A stretch of 64,000 bases of DNA from the NCBI GenBank assembly GCA_020744225.1, contig JAGMWG010000001.1, positions 2,542,001-2,606,000 of the forward strand, given 5' to 3'. Below the pieces are notes generated by a model that was not told where the DNA came from, made no database searches, and saw nothing but the letters and a program-made list of their open reading frames with translations. Origin of the DNA: Paraphoma chrysanthemicola (lineage: Eukaryota > Ascomycota > Dothideomycetes > Pleosporales > Phaeosphaeriaceae). Positions 33,441 to 46,717 of the stretch are shown here, piece after piece. Position 1 is the stretch's first letter. The number at the start of each line of letters is the position of its first letter. Both the position numbers and the translations under genes were made by a program.

Positions 33441-35447
33441 CATCTTTCCGACAGCCAAGCGGGCTGTAACCGTCTAGCCAAGCCATTGTCATTTCAGAAT
33501 CTTCATAACCGTGTTATACTAGGACCATCTTCGGTGGCACAGGGACGGTGCCCAATGCCCGTTCTCTAGCCGGGACGAGACCGCTAGGGCGGAAGCGAAG
33601 CGCCCGGGCTCTCACAGACCCATCTCGAAACACGTTGTTTCTAGATGAAAAGACAGCTCTCGGTGTTCGGTTCCTGAAGCGCGCAATCTATATGGTAATT
33701 TATTCTGCCATATTCCCATGTCCAGCTTACATAGCCGAGCAGTATAATACCTGGATCGCGCAATTTCGGAATGAGAGTTCTGTAATGTAGCTTCGCAGTA
33801 GAAGCTAGGCGAGGATAAGAAGCCCGGGTAACGGCGCTTGCTAAACAAGCTACCTGACAAGTCCATTATGCAGTACTACAAGCCACCAGCCAGGCGACTG
33901 CAGACGCGAACGGTTCTAGCGAGCGGCATCCATCCTTGCTTGATATCATCATTGGAATTATCCATTATCACTACACAGAACACGAACATGATGCTAAGAA
34001 CAGTAACCTGATATTGAGCGTCCAGGTACACCCGCACCTTGCGGCATTTTTCCTGAGCCTCAAGTACGCGAGGAGATAGACTGGTCTATAACTATCTCTT
34101 GGCACTAATGCTGCTGTGTACGCCCGGGCATGACTTCCGGCTGTACCTCAAGATCGCTCTCGAAGCAGTTGCACTTGCAGTTGCAATGTCGAATACGATA
34201 TCTCTTCCTTCTGCACATGTACACCCACACATCAGCCGTGGGACAACGGGACTTCTGCACGCACGCAAAGAGACCCTGCATCTTGTCCGTGGAGGATCGA
34301 ATGCTTCGGCATAGCGGAGATAGCGAGGTAATGCGTGCGCTGTCAAAAAAGATGCCGTTGCGCCCGTGCCAACAGCAGCAGTGTAACAGCCTAGATATGC
34401 ACCACGAGATTAGATGCATTGGCATCAACGTGGCGGCTGTGTAGCAACACATGGCAGTCAAAGAGTCGCGTCGCACTCAGGGTTCACGTGTGTAAGACCT
34501 TATGGCAACACAAGTTTCCCAAGCGGGAACGTGTAGGTGTCAGCTGTGAGGTGGTTCGCATGTGTTGCACAAGATCGTGTGGATCAGCTGGGGCTGCGCC
34601 GGGATGCAAGGTCGCTACGGTACGATAATGTGTCGAGATGTGAACATACGTAGATGGTGAATGTGCTGTAATAGGCAAGGGAGGTTGCACAAAGGGTTCA
34701 GTTGCAGACGGATTGGTTCTGGCGAAGCGATGGATGGCGGTGAATGTGCTTTTGGAGCGTGTGTCATCGTGGCTAGCGAGACGAGAACAAGGTGCATACG
34801 GGACTCGGGAGCAGGTCACGACTTTTGTTGGTGGACGGCGAGGAAGATGTGACTGCATTATGAGTGAAATCTCGTCATTCGTCGTCCCCGTGTGGAAGGC
34901 GATACCCGCATCGCATGAGGCATGCACGTCTGCACGATGTTATACACAGGTCCAAGTTTCTTTTCCTGTTCCGCGAGCTGCACGATGCATCTACAAATCA
35001 TGCAGCGATCCGACTGCGAGGTTGTTTTAATGGGATTGCCAACCACTGCTTGACGGTGCCAACATTCACTTTTCGCTTCTTGAAGCAAAAATGTAATTGA
35101 AATTGCGATATCGCGGTCAAGGGTGGGGCTTCAAGCAGTATCCGTGGACCCGGGAAAGCCAGCATCATCTAGCCTGCGCATATTTGTATTCACGGTTCGG
35201 AATAGGCATGTTGATGCTGTGCTGCAGAATTATCTGATAGCTCTCGTCACTGTTCCGGTCCACCGAGTGAGTCCGCGGAGCGTCAACATCCACTTGTAGT
35301 CAGAGTCATTGATGCCACCGTTATTCCTCTCCACTGATCCTTTCGCAACCTACCAGGGATCGAGTCGGTCTAGCATCTGCTGCACGTATCCACTCCAAGT
35401 ATCGATTGCCATGCACGGGAATCTTTCCCAGCCACCTGTCCGTTAGC

Positions 35448-35765
35448 TCAGATTCCTACCCCACTTGTTCCTGGCTGCCAGCGTTCCGTCCCTTGCGAAG
35501 ACCTTGTCCATGTTGAGCGGTTCCTACTCGGTCTAGCATTGTTCCACCGAATGGTCTGAGAGGAGATATCGATAACGTCATGACCGAAAGTTGTAGGAAG
35601 GCACGAAAAGGGGATCATGAGACTAGTTGCGGTACTGCAGCCATCCTTGCGTTTGATCATCTCGACTAGCAAGTCCGCCGTTTCCCTCGTGCAAACCCGC
35701 CGGTCCCAGAACCACCGTTTTAACCATGTGGGTAGTGTGTGTCGCCATTTTAGTTCCCCTCGCAC
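35448..35765 (-). other. Coding-like island in the spacer
   Basis: An open minus-strand frame of 105 codons without an ATG start includes GELKWRHTLPTWLKRWFWD and TRETADLLVEMIKRKDG. Protein-like composition; no family recognised. It may belong to the same relic as the pieces at 36.1-37.45 kb. Confidence 0.25.
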
Positions 35766-36076
35766 GGGCCCTGCGATCGCGCATCACATCAAAAATGACC
35801 CATTGAAACGAAACAATAACGCGACTCTCCAAACATCGATGGTGGGCTTGGGAGAAACTAGTGTCGCAAGGTTGAGAACGGTTTAGCAAGGCTGGCGCTA
35901 GTGTGTTGCCCGGCGATGGTGTGCCAAGGCGTTTCAGAGATCTGCCGCGATCTAATGGGTCCAGGGGCGATCAGATTAGCCGCCGAATTGGTGTGCCTTG
36001 TAGACGAGGGAAGCGCCACAAGGGTGTTTCGTAGCATGAGCCACAGCTCTTCAGTGTATGTAAATGAGAGTGCAAT

Positions 36077-37443
36077 TTAGCCAACATACAGCAGCTTCTC
36101 TTGCTTACAATGGTCCACAACTGCGCTGTATACGCCAGTGTGCCCTCTCAATTGATCCAAAATATGCGGTTCTGTCATTTGAATGAGCACATTGCTGTGA
36201 GGGGTTGGCGCATCGGGATGTGAAGCATAGCATGCCCACAGTAGATTGATGTTGCACCAGAAGCCCCAGATCAATTCAAGTCGAAATGCCAAAGTGCAGG
36301 CCTCTCTCAAAGGCTGCCCTGGACAAGCTGGAGACTTTGGGCTGCAAGATGACCGCAGTCCCTGCATGGCGCAAATATTCGGACGGACAACTTCCAGAAC
36401 GGAAGGTCTCTTCCACGCCACGCTCCATGCTGCCCGTTTGTTGGAAATGCGCCGTCACCTGAAGACTGAACATTGTGGATACTGATAGGGCGTAGGGTTC
36501 TGGAAGCTCTACGCGCACACTATATTGCAGCGGGGTGAAGCGACACTTTGGCATCCTAGAGCATCGGGCCGGAAGGTTCTTTCAGGTGTATTGAGATATT
36601 TCGCGATCTCATCTGCAGCATGTGGAACTGCGGGTTTCCCGGCTCCTGCAAAGAAGCCCAAGCTACAGATGGAAATTCGATTTGATGATCTAACCGCGAC
36701 GTGCAGTATCGCTCGTTGCGTCAGTCCGAAGCTGACAGCTGGCTAGCACAACGGTGAGTGACAGGGCCTAAGAGAAAGACCGGACTGGTCACATAGGCGA
36801 AAACCCGGACATGAATGGCGGCGGCCGGCCTAGGACCTGAGTGGTCGGACGGAACGACCGCGACAGGATTGCGATGCAATGCATGATTGCTGCAAGGTAG
36901 TGGGCCTCCCGAGCGCATATCACAGCCGAACAATCCTGGAGCCAGTTCGTGAGATCATCGGCTCGGTAGTTGCTGTGACTGGTTACTGTCGTCAGTGGCC
37001 GAGAAGTTCGTGATGAAGTCGCTGCAGCTGGCTGGGACCAACGTTGCCGACAGTGCATAATGCCTGATAGACACGGATACACCGAGGGCGAATTACCCGC
37101 GAGAACGTGTTGGCAAGTACAGAGCAATCTCTACCTTCAGAGCCTTGGCTGGTGTTGGCGATGCTCCGAAGCTGCATCGACTGCAGCCTTCACCGAGCTG
37201 ATGGGCACCCATACCTTCACGTTGCACATGGAACAGCGAATAGACGGCAAAGCGCTTGAGTGAATAGACGCAAATGCTCGAATTTCTTCCATTGACATTC
37301 ACTGTCGTGTATGGGTCCAGCGCGCTCGCTATGGCACTCCGAGTGGTTGCGCAGATGATGCCCCGCATCACTGGAACGCCGTGGATACTGACGACTCCAG
37401 ACTTTCTGCCTGAGGATTTGATATGAAGGCTGAAGAGTTGCAC
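36077..37443 (-). other. Series of coding-like minus-strand pieces
   Basis: Successive minus-strand frames near 37440-37250 (GRKSGVVSIHGVPVMRGIIC), 37100-36992 (TVGNVGPSQLQRLHHELLGH), 36980-36840 (TNWLQDCSAVICAREAHYLA) and 36250-36077 (VLIQMTEPHILDQLRGHTG) each look protein-like. I could not join them into one clean model, and no domain is recognised. They may be exons of an unknown gene or fragments of a dead one. Confidence 0.25.
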
Positions 37444-39828
37444 CTCGTAGGCAGAATCTATTGGCTATCCCATCCGACATTGAGCCAGTGTGACTGTGAT
37501 TGATATTTGACGATAGTGCACGACAGCTCCAAGTACACTCAGTATTTGAGTGGCAATGTGGTCAAAATCGGATGTGTAATATATCCGTTCTATGATTGAA
37601 CACAGCGGTACTTCCCGGAACAAGCAGCACGAGTAGACAAACCGAGCCAGCCTAGTTTCTGATACACATTAGCTAGAGTTCCAGATACAAATAAGGCTCG
37701 GGTAAACAAAGAGTGACAAAAAGTCGTTATAGGCATCTCTTAGCAAGGAGTCGCTTCGACAACAATCTCGGCTAACGACACGGGGGAGCAGATGGTCGTG
37801 TCGAACTCAACCCCAAAATTAGCAAACGCGCTTCTAATGCTGAAACAACGTTATTGTTTCCTAGACGTCAAACAACCATACGACTCAAGTGCGATAGGAG
37901 GCAGGTTGCATATGTCCTGCTTAAGCGACGAGCGAGCGGAGCACGTTCTTGAATTATCACAGGCCACGGCGATGCCGAAGAATATGCGGCGAGCCGATTC
38001 GTAGACTTACAACAAACTTGCATTTTATATGGTGCCTCGCTTATTGGTATAGGTTTGACAAAATGCTGCAACTGGTAGGCCTTGTGTAAGATAGCGAATG
38101 TTTTCATGCAGGTGTGTTGTTGCATGTGCGATCGTGTGGCGAAGGCGCTGAGCGGCTCTTGGCCAAAACACGTGCCTGGCAGCCTGTGCCTGCCAACCGC
38201 GTGCACAGACCCTGCGGCTTGCGGGGTCCCGAACGACATCCCATCACAGCAAACACGATGATGTCGACGAGTTCACGATAACAACGCCAGAGCATCAGAA
38301 CAACATCGACAATGACGGGCGAACGCTGCATCCGTGCCACCTTTCATAATTCAGATTATGCCGCGCATCTGGCGGCACTCAGGAAGCCGTAACCTCCAGC
38401 GAAGCTAACAGCAGCAAATATTCACTGCGGCCGCTGAAACGTCATCGAATTAACCACAGCCATAATCAAGCGGACGAAGGAAGCGTTCCAATATGTGCTC
38501 AGGCCGTCCTAGCGAGCCCCTACGGCGATGTCGTTCTTATACATTCGGCGCAGCGCTTATGCCTTCGGACATTGGGGGAGCCCGGAAACACGAGCACGAC
38601 TGATCAGAGTATTGAGACCGACGATCTTTCAGCCCTCCAATACCTCATTCTGGTATCTCAATCGAGTATCAAACTTCAGCGGAGCTGCGTTTCCCAAATC
38701 CCAAACACATGTCGTCAATGGTACTTACTTCCCGCCATCATTTCAATGATGCCTCGTCGTTGCCAGGGGCGTGCGTGCGATCCGTTGCGCATCATAGAGA
38801 GATGCTCGCTTGAACTCGTATTGGACTTGTCCGATAGTGGTCCACCCGAGCTCCCGGCGCTCGCTGATCATTGAGATCCTCTTGAGGTCAATCTACGGCA
38901 TCCATAATTCCGAAAGGTGGGCCATGCCTCGTGCTAGTCTTCAGCTGCCAACATGCTCTTGCAGGTGCAACCCCGAGCGGGGTCTCCAGAAGCTTGTTCG
39001 ACGCCATCAACGTTGTGGCTACGGAGTGTACGAAAGAAAGCTGACTGAGATCACTGCGTCAGAGACGTGCTACCCGGTCCATCTCGTGGCTTAGCCCGCA
39101 AGCTGCGGCTTGAGACGTACGACTTGAGACAGCACGGCAGCAAGGTAGCGACTGTCAAGTTGAATGCAGGCCGAATCCAAACTCCTGGGGTCAAACACAT
39201 GGGCGCCTCGTGTTGGGCTCCGACCATGGGGAGGTTTATGTCCTTGACGCGTGGTAATTATATTGTGTAACGCGCTGGATGCGATTCCTACCAAACAACT
39301 ACAATGTCGCCAACCAACTCCACCGTAATCAATTCAGGCAGGATGCGTCAATCTAAGCCTCAATTCGCCTGGTAAAAGCTGCAAATGACAGCAAAACACT
39401 CGGACGTTATGTCAATCCACCCCGGGTTCTGGGAGGGGATCCGATCGAGTTAAGCCGACTTTGAGACAGCGCCCTTGCAATCCAGGTCCCCACGTCTCAT
39501 CTTCGTTATCATCCGTAACGCATTGGCTCAAATCCTTAGCAGATGGTCTACACGCCTAAGGGTGCGCCATCTATCAATAGCATGGGAGCTTACTCGGTTT
39601 CGCGCCCGGCCTCTGCACGCCATCAATTCTCGGAACCATGGCGGCACCATTCCTAGAAGGGGCATAGTCCGCGCTCCACTCTCGTTCTCACGTCAATATG
39701 TTGCTGCAGTACATCGTTCCGCAGTACATGGGCTGTCACAGATCCGGCACGCACTGTGCTTGTCATCGTGCGATCCATGCCCAGCCCACCGTTCTGATTT
39801 CTCATTGCCTATCATTACCTCTTCTCCC

Positions 39829-39842
39829 CTACAAATATAGGG
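39829..39842 (+). promoter_or_regulatory. TATA-like element of PKS1
   Basis: CTACAAATATAGGG, about 290 bases before the PKS1 ATG, followed by a CT-rich tract (CAAACTTCTCCTCC near 39878-39891) that looks like a transcription start region. A long leader would be expected. Confidence 0.5.
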
Positions 39843-40127
39843 TACCGCCAATCCCCCAAGATCGTTCAAATCCATTCCAAACTTCTCCTCCTTCAGTACC
39901 TTGGGTCACTACCTTCCACCCAAGCCACCTAGCCATCTGCAGAGGACCTTCCTACTACGACGAAGACCAACACCTTCGTTCCTAGTACAGTATCCTCGTC
40001 ACCCTTGGAGGCTCATCATCGACTTGATTGCTCTCGAACCTTTCTGGCTGAGGTTCATTTGACCTACTTGGCATTGTCGTACCGTCTTTTTACATAATTG
40101 TATTGCCACCACTTGTGCTCCACCATC

Positions 40128-43100
40128 ATGAACCTACTCATCTTTGGAGACCAAACTGCCGAGCAGTATCCATTGCTCCGGAAAGCTTGCACATGGAAGA
40201 ACAATGCTACTCTCACTACATTTTTGGACAGAGTCAGCGTAGTGCTTCGTGATGAGGTGCAAAAGCTCCCACGAACTCAGCGCGACCAGATCCCCGACTT
40301 TCTGACAACGTGGGATCTGGTCGAAGCGTACTACAGCAAAGGCTCGAAAGTACCCCAGCTAGAAAGCTGTATGGTTACGCTTGCTCAATTGTCGCATTAT
40401 ATTGGGTAGGACAACCCCAACCCCATTACAAGAAATCCACTGACCTTGCAGATATTTTGCCGAGAACCCATCAGAACTGCCAAACCTTGCCAACACACGG
40501 ATTGTCGGTCTCTGCACTGGTTTACTCGCAGCATCCGTCGTTGCATCTGCGCGATCGCTGAGTGAATTGCTTCCTCTTGCGACGGAGGCTGTTCGAATCG
40601 CATTCAGGGCTGGCTCGTGCGTAGGCGCCGCCAAAGATGCGCTTGAACACGCGACGCACGCGAACCAGGCTTGGTCTACCATTTTGACGGGTGTTTCTGA
40701 ACCAGAAGCGAAGAGCGCGCTCGCGTCGTTTCACGAAGAGAGACGCATTCCAGCCTCGGCCCATGCCTACATTAGCGCCGTTAGTACCATGGCTCTGACC
40801 ATTAGCGGCCCACCATCAACCACGAAACGTCTATTCCAGGAAGTGGAGTCGTTCAAGAAGAACACCCGTGTTCCTATTCCCATTTTCGCGCCATACCACG
40901 CACGTCACATCTACAGCCAGGCGGACATCGACCGCATCTTGGACAAGGATGCTGCCCGCCACTTTCAGCAGTTCCGCCCGCTGGCACTGATACACTCTGC
41001 AGCGACTGGAAAATGCCAGACGGCGACGGGAACCCTCGACTTGGTGCAGCTCGCTTTGAGTGAGATCTTGCTCGAGCCAGTGCGGTGGGACAATCTACTT
41101 GGCGAAGTGGTCTCTCAAGTGACTGCCACGAGCAGCCCAGAGTGCACCATCACTGCCATTGGTGTTACAAACGTTGCCAACAGTCTTGCTTCGGCGCTAA
41201 AGTCTGGCGGTCTCAACCGTGTGTCAGTTCGTGATCAGTCTGTCTGGGCTGCGACCACCGATGCAAGCCGTGGCCGTACTCAGAACGACAAGATTGCTAT
41301 CGTTGGCATGTCTGGTCGGTTTCCTGGTGCAGCCAACCCCGATGAGCTCTGGGAGCTTCTCGAGAAAGGCTTGGATGTCCATCGTGAGGTGCCAGCCGAT
41401 CGCTTTGATGCGAAAGCACATTGCGATCCTTCCGGCAAAGGAAAGAACAAGAGCCACACCCCATACGGCTGCTTCATCGATGAGCCAGGTCTATTCGACC
41501 CTCGTTTCTTCAACATGTCGCCACGTGAGGCCGCTCAGACTGATCCCATGGGTCGTCTTGCCCTGACTACTGCTTATGAAGCGCTCGAAATGTCGGGCTA
41601 CGTTCCCAACCGCACGCCTTCGACTAAGCTACATCGTATTGGAACGTTCTATGGACAAACTTCAGATGATTGGCGTGAAATCAATGCCGCAGAGAACATT
41701 GACACCTACTTCATCACAGGTGGTGTACGCGCCTTTGCACCCGGCCGTATTAACTACTACTTTAAATTCTCTGGCCCATCTTACAGCATCGATACCGCTT
41801 GCTCATCCTCTCTCGCTGCGATCCAGCTCGCCTGCACCTCGCTATGGGCCGGAGACTGTGACACTGCCTGCGCTGGTGGATTGAATGTCCTCACCAACCC
41901 GGACATTTTCTCAGGTCTCAGCAAGGGTCAATTCTTGTCAAAGACTGGCAGCTGCAAGACTTATGACAACGACGCCGACGGTTACTGCCGTGGTGATGGC
42001 TGTGGCTCAGTCGTCCTGAAGCGATACGAGGACGCCATCGCTGACAAGGACAACATCCTGGGTTGCATCCTGGGAGCTGCGACCAATCACAGCGCTGAGG
42101 CTGTCTCGATCACCCACCCACACGCCGGTGCTCAGGAGTTCCTCTACAACAGGGTCCTGGCCAAGGCTGGGGTCGATGCCCACGAGATCAGTTACGTCGA
42201 AATGCATGGAACTGGCACACAAGCTGGCGACGGTATAGAGATGACCTCTGTAACCAATGCCTTCGCGCCCCGCCATCGTCAACGCCGCCCAGAAGAGACC
42301 CTTCATTTGGGCGCCATTAAAGCCAACATTGGACACGGAGAGGCTGCATCTGGTATCAACTCTCTCGTGAAGGTGCTGATGATGATGAAGAAGAACGCGA
42401 TTCCCGCCAACGTTGGTATCAAGGGCGTTATGAACAAGACATTTCCCAAGGATTTGCAGCAGCGCAATGTCCATATCTCGACGAAGCAGGTTGCTTGGCC
42501 TCGGAAGGGGGCCGCGAAGCGCAAGATCTTCTTGAACAACTTCTCCGCAGCCGGTGGCAATACATCCCTGATCATCGAAGATGCTCCGCTGCCAGAGGCG
42601 CCCAAGGGTGTCGATCCGCGCACCATGCACAACGTCACTGTCACTGCCAGATCGATTGCCTCGCTCAAGAAGAACATTAACAATCTCATGGAGTTCCTGG
42701 ACAAGAATCCAGAGACGACACTTCCAAGCTTGGCATACACCACTACTGCACGGCGCATCCAGCACAACTATCGTGTGGCGATTTGCGTCTCAGATATCTC
42801 CAAGGTCAGGGATGCTCTGCAAGCTCAACTGAAGGATACGTATAGTCCTCTTCCCATGGTCCCAACCAAGACTGCGTTCACCTTCACCGGTCAAGGATCT
42901 CAATACACTGGCCTTGCACAGAAGCTGTACGAGGATCTGGACACATTCAAAGCCGACATCGATCAACTCGACAACATCGCACGTCTCCACGACCTTCCAT
43001 CGTTCTTGCCCCTGCTCACTGGCACGGATGTCTCGACTCTGTCACCTGTCGTTGTTCAACTTGGCATGTCCTGCATCCAAGTCGCTCTGGCTCGCATGTG

Positions 43101-46100
43101 GGCTTCGTGGGGCATTACACCAACTGCCGTGGTCGGACACAGTCTCGGCGAGTACGCTGCACTGCACGTTGCTGGTGTCATCTCTGCTAGCGATATGGTT
43201 CTTCTTGTCGGTCGCCGTGCGGAGCTTCTTGAGCAGGAATGCACTGCGAACACTCATGGTATGTTGGCTGTCAAGGGCAGTGCTGAGTCCATCGAAGCTA
43301 CCCTTGGCGACAAGATGACTGAGATTGCGTGTATGAACGGCCCGGAAGAGACCGTGCTATGCGGCACAGTCGAGGTAGTCGAGTCTACAAGCGTGCTTCT
43401 TGCTGCAAAGGGCTTCAAGGCCACGAAACTGAATGTGCCCTTCGCCTTCCACTCTGCACAAGTTGAGCCTATTCTAGAGAAGTTCAAGGCTATTGCTGCA
43501 CCGGTTGTGTTCAACAAACCGGAAATCCCGGTCATGTCCCCTCTCACTGGGGAGGTAATTCGCGAGGCTGGCATTATTGGCCCGGACTATCTCGCGCGCC
43601 ATGCACGTGAGACTGTCAAGTTCTGGACTGCCCTCTCGACTGGCCAGGATGAGAAGCTCTTTGATGCAAAGACGGCGTGGCTCGAAATTGGCGCCCATCC
43701 TGTCTGCAGCGGCATGGTCAAATCCAGCCTGGGCAGCACTTCCGTCACAGCCGGATCTCTTCGCCGCAACGAGGATCCCTGGAAGACGCTCAGCAACACA
43801 ATTGCTAGCCTCTTCTTGGCAGGTGTTTACATTGACTTCAACGAGTACCACAGACTCTTCAATGGCGCGCACGAGATGTACACCCTGCCGACATACGCGT
43901 TTGATAGTAAGCGTTATTGGCTTGATTATCACAACAACTGGACCCTGACAAAGGGAGAGGCTGTTCAAGCTGCGACTGTCCTGGCTATCGAGGAGGCTCC
44001 TGTCGAAATTGAGTCAAAGCTCAAGACGACTTCTTGCCACAAAGTGGTCCGCGAAGAACTGCATGCCAACTCTGGTACCGTTGTCGTTCAATCGGATCTT
44101 TCAGATCCTCAATTGAAGGCTACGATCACCGGTCACCAAGTCAATGGCACACCTCTTACGCCCTCGTCGCTTTACGCAGACCAGTGTATGACCATTGCCG
44201 ACTACCTGTACCAGCAACTGCGACCTGGCATGACCACTCCTGGTCTTAACGTCTGCGCGATGGAGGTCACCAAGACGCTCATCCCACAGTACCCCGCACC
44301 TGCTGGCGGACAGCATCTGCAGATCGAGGCGACCGCCGACCTCGAGCTGAATCAAGTCGAGCTGAAGTTCCGCACCGTCACGGCCGATGGCAAGAAGGTC
44401 TACACTGAGCATGCTGTATGCCTCGTCAAATATGAGGACGTCAGCGCCTGGAAGGAAGAGTGGGGTCGCATCCAGTACATGGTTCAAAGCCAGATCGATG
44501 TTCTCAAGCAGAAGCTGGAGACCGGCGCTGCTCACAAAGTCCTGCGTGGCATGGCCTACAAGCTCTTCAAGGCCCTTGTCACTTACGCCGACAACTATCG
44601 TGGCATGGAGGAAGTCATTCTAGACGGCAAGCAGACCGAAGCTACCGCTTCAGTCAAGTTCCAGACGTCCGCTGCTGATGGCAACTTCTTGTGCTCACCT
44701 TACTGGATCGATAGCTTGGCCCATCTTTCAGGCTTCATCGTCAACGCATCAGACCACCTCGACTCGGAGAACTCTGTATACATCTCCCATGGTTGGGGGT
44801 CCATCAAGATCTCTAAGCAGCTCTCGCCCGAGAAGAAATACCGCTCTTATGTGCGCATGCAGCCAGCGCCCGGCAACATTTCCGTTGGCGATGTGTACAT
44901 TCTCGAGGGCGAGGAGATCATCGGCATGGTCATGGGATTGAAGTTCCAGAACATCCCCCGCCGCGCGCTCAACATCATGATGCCGCCGGCAGGTGCAAAG
45001 ACTGGTGTTGCTGCAGCCAAGCCAGCCGCCAAGGCACTCCCGGCAGCTCCCGTTAGGGCTGCACCGGTCCCAGTCAAGGCCGCGAAGACCGTCGCAAAGG
45101 CTGTCACTAAGGCAGTCAAGGTTGCGAAGGCGGCCAAGCCAGCCAACACTGGTGTCACTGCCAAGGTTATGAAGATCGTCGCTGAAGAGATCGACGTCGA
45201 CATGTCGGAGCTCGTTGAGGAGGCGGCGTTCGAGAATCTCGGTGTTGATTCGCTCCTCTCCCTGACCATCTCTGCCAGGTTCCGTGAAGAGCTCGACATG
45301 GACATCCCATCGTCGCTTTTCACGGACTGCCCCACTGTGGGCGAGCTGAAGAAGCACTTTGCGCAGTTCGATGGTGGCGCTGTTGTTGTTGACGATGATG
45401 ATTCGTCCGACACCACCGACGAGCCATCTGATGCTTCGACTCCATACAATGCCATTGCCAGTACTCCTGCTAGCTCTGCTCCCAGTGTGACAGGCAATGA
45501 CATCGACATCAAAGTCTCCACCGAAGTCGTTGAAGGCGAAGCCTCTGTTGCCCGCCAGCTTGTCGCCGAGGAGATGGGTGTCGATGTCTCAGAGATCACC
45601 GATGACCTCGACCTCACCGACATTGGCATGGACTCGCTCATGTCGCTCACCATCCTCGGCTCCATGCGTGAAGCCACCGGCCGTGATCTGCCCGCTGACT
45701 TTCTCACCGTCAATGTCACTATCAAAGACATCGAGACTGCTCTTGGTATGCGCCCCAAGCCCAAGGAGCAAATCAAGGTGTCCGCGAAGGTTGCTACAAA
45801 AGCATCCTCCAAAGCTCCTCAGCTCTCTGAGGTGAACAAGAAGCTCGCCAAGGTCATAGATGTGTCTAGCATGCCTCCTTCGAACTCTGTCCTGCTGCAG
45901 GGGAATCCCAAGGTTGCAACAAAGAAGTTCTTCCTTGTCCCTGATGGCTCTGGATCTGCCACTTCATACATCAGCATCCCAAACATCAGCCCAGATATGG
46001 CCGTCTACGGCCTCAACTGTCCGTTCATGAAGTGCCCAGAGAAGTGGACATGCGGCGTCGAGGGCGTCGCAGCCATCTACCTCAATGAGATTAAGCGTCG

Positions 46101-46717
46101 CCAGCCCGAAGGCCCCTACATCATTGGCGGCTGGTCCGCCGGCGGCGTCATGGCCTACGAAGTCGCCATGCAGCTCGTCAACGCCGGCGAGAAAGTCGAG
46201 TCTCTCGTTCTCATCGACGCACCCTGCCCCGTCGCACTCGACCCTCTTCCCGCACGTCTACACATCTTCTTCGACCAGATAGGTCTCCTCGGTACCGGCA
46301 AGCCAGGCGGCACTCCGTCGTGGCTCCTCCCGCACTTCGCGTCTGCAATCCAAAACCTCAAGGACTACGATCCAATGCCCATGGACCCTAAGATCGCGCC
46401 ACCGGTGCTGGCAATCTGGTGCACAGACGGCGTGTGCCCCAACCCCGATGACCCGCGCCCACCACCAGGTGAGGGCGAGGACCCGGCGCCGATGAAGTGG
46501 CTGCTCAACAATCGCACTGTCTTTGATGATAACGGTTGGGCGCAATTGCTTCCCAAGGACAACTTTGAGTATGCCGTCATGGGCGGAAACCACTTCACGA
46601 TGATGAAGGGCGAGCATGTAGGTCATCAACACGTCCAACCTTAGAACTGAGTTGTTGCTAACGATATTTTAGGGTGCTACACTAGGCAAGCTCCTTCAAA
46701 AGGGCTTGAAGCTATAA
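40128..46717 (+). CDS. PKS1: Non-reducing polyketide synthase for DHN melanin (SAT-KS-AT-PT-ACP-ACP-TE)
   Basis: Three exons, 40128-40405, 40452-46617 and 46673-46717, encode 2162 residues, the usual length of melanin synthases. Domains: SAT at 1-350 with GLCTG; KS at about 370-790 with Cys543, His678 and His721 (TACSSS, MHGTGT, NIGHGE); AT at about 890-1200 with Ser990 (GHSLGE); product template at about 1280-1600 with His1321 (TGHQVNG) and Asp1513; ACP1 with Ser1693 and ACP2 with Ser1821 (each in a DSL motif); Claisen-type thioesterase with Ser1988 (GWSAGG) and His2140. It should build a polyketide from malonyl-CoA and release 1,3,6,8-tetrahydroxynaphthalene. The first intron falls in the SAT domain and the last exon codes only 14 residues. 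CMR1 and the reductase lie upstream. Confidence 0.95.

Larger units (their letters stand above)
28179..40127. other. 12-kb gene-poor spacer between CMR1 and PKS1
   Basis: The divergent CMR1 and PKS1 genes are separated by almost 12 kb without a gene I can support. Immediately upstream of CMR1 (28180-28900) no TATA box is obvious. A GC-rich tract lies at 28.9-29.7 kb. Coding-like islands, mostly on the minus strand, occur near 32.7-32.9, 33.2-33.45, 35.45-35.75 and 36.1-37.45 kb. No transposase, reverse transcriptase, inverted terminal repeats or strongly AT-rich mutated blocks were seen by eye. Long-range regulation of both divergent genes could be housed here. Confidence 0.5.

Noticed and set aside
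28822..34527. Shared TTCCCAAGCGGGAA element at 28823 and 34514
   Set aside because: Two copies of a 14-base near-palindrome in 12 kb can occur by chance, and no further copies were noticed near the melanin promoters.
28179..40127. Repeat-induced-mutated transposon filling the spacer
   Set aside because: I saw no AT-rich shift, terminal repeats, transposase or reverse transcriptase motifs by eye; a proper repeat search would be needed to exclude old remnants.
42007..42765. 252-codon minus-strand frame inside the PKS KS-AT region
   Set aside because: Antisense shadow of catalytic domains that are fully conserved on the plus strand.
44847..45812. 321-codon minus-strand frame across the ACP region of the PKS
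   Set aside because: It is antisense to conserved carrier domains; its Ser/Met-rich composition is the complement of the sense codons.
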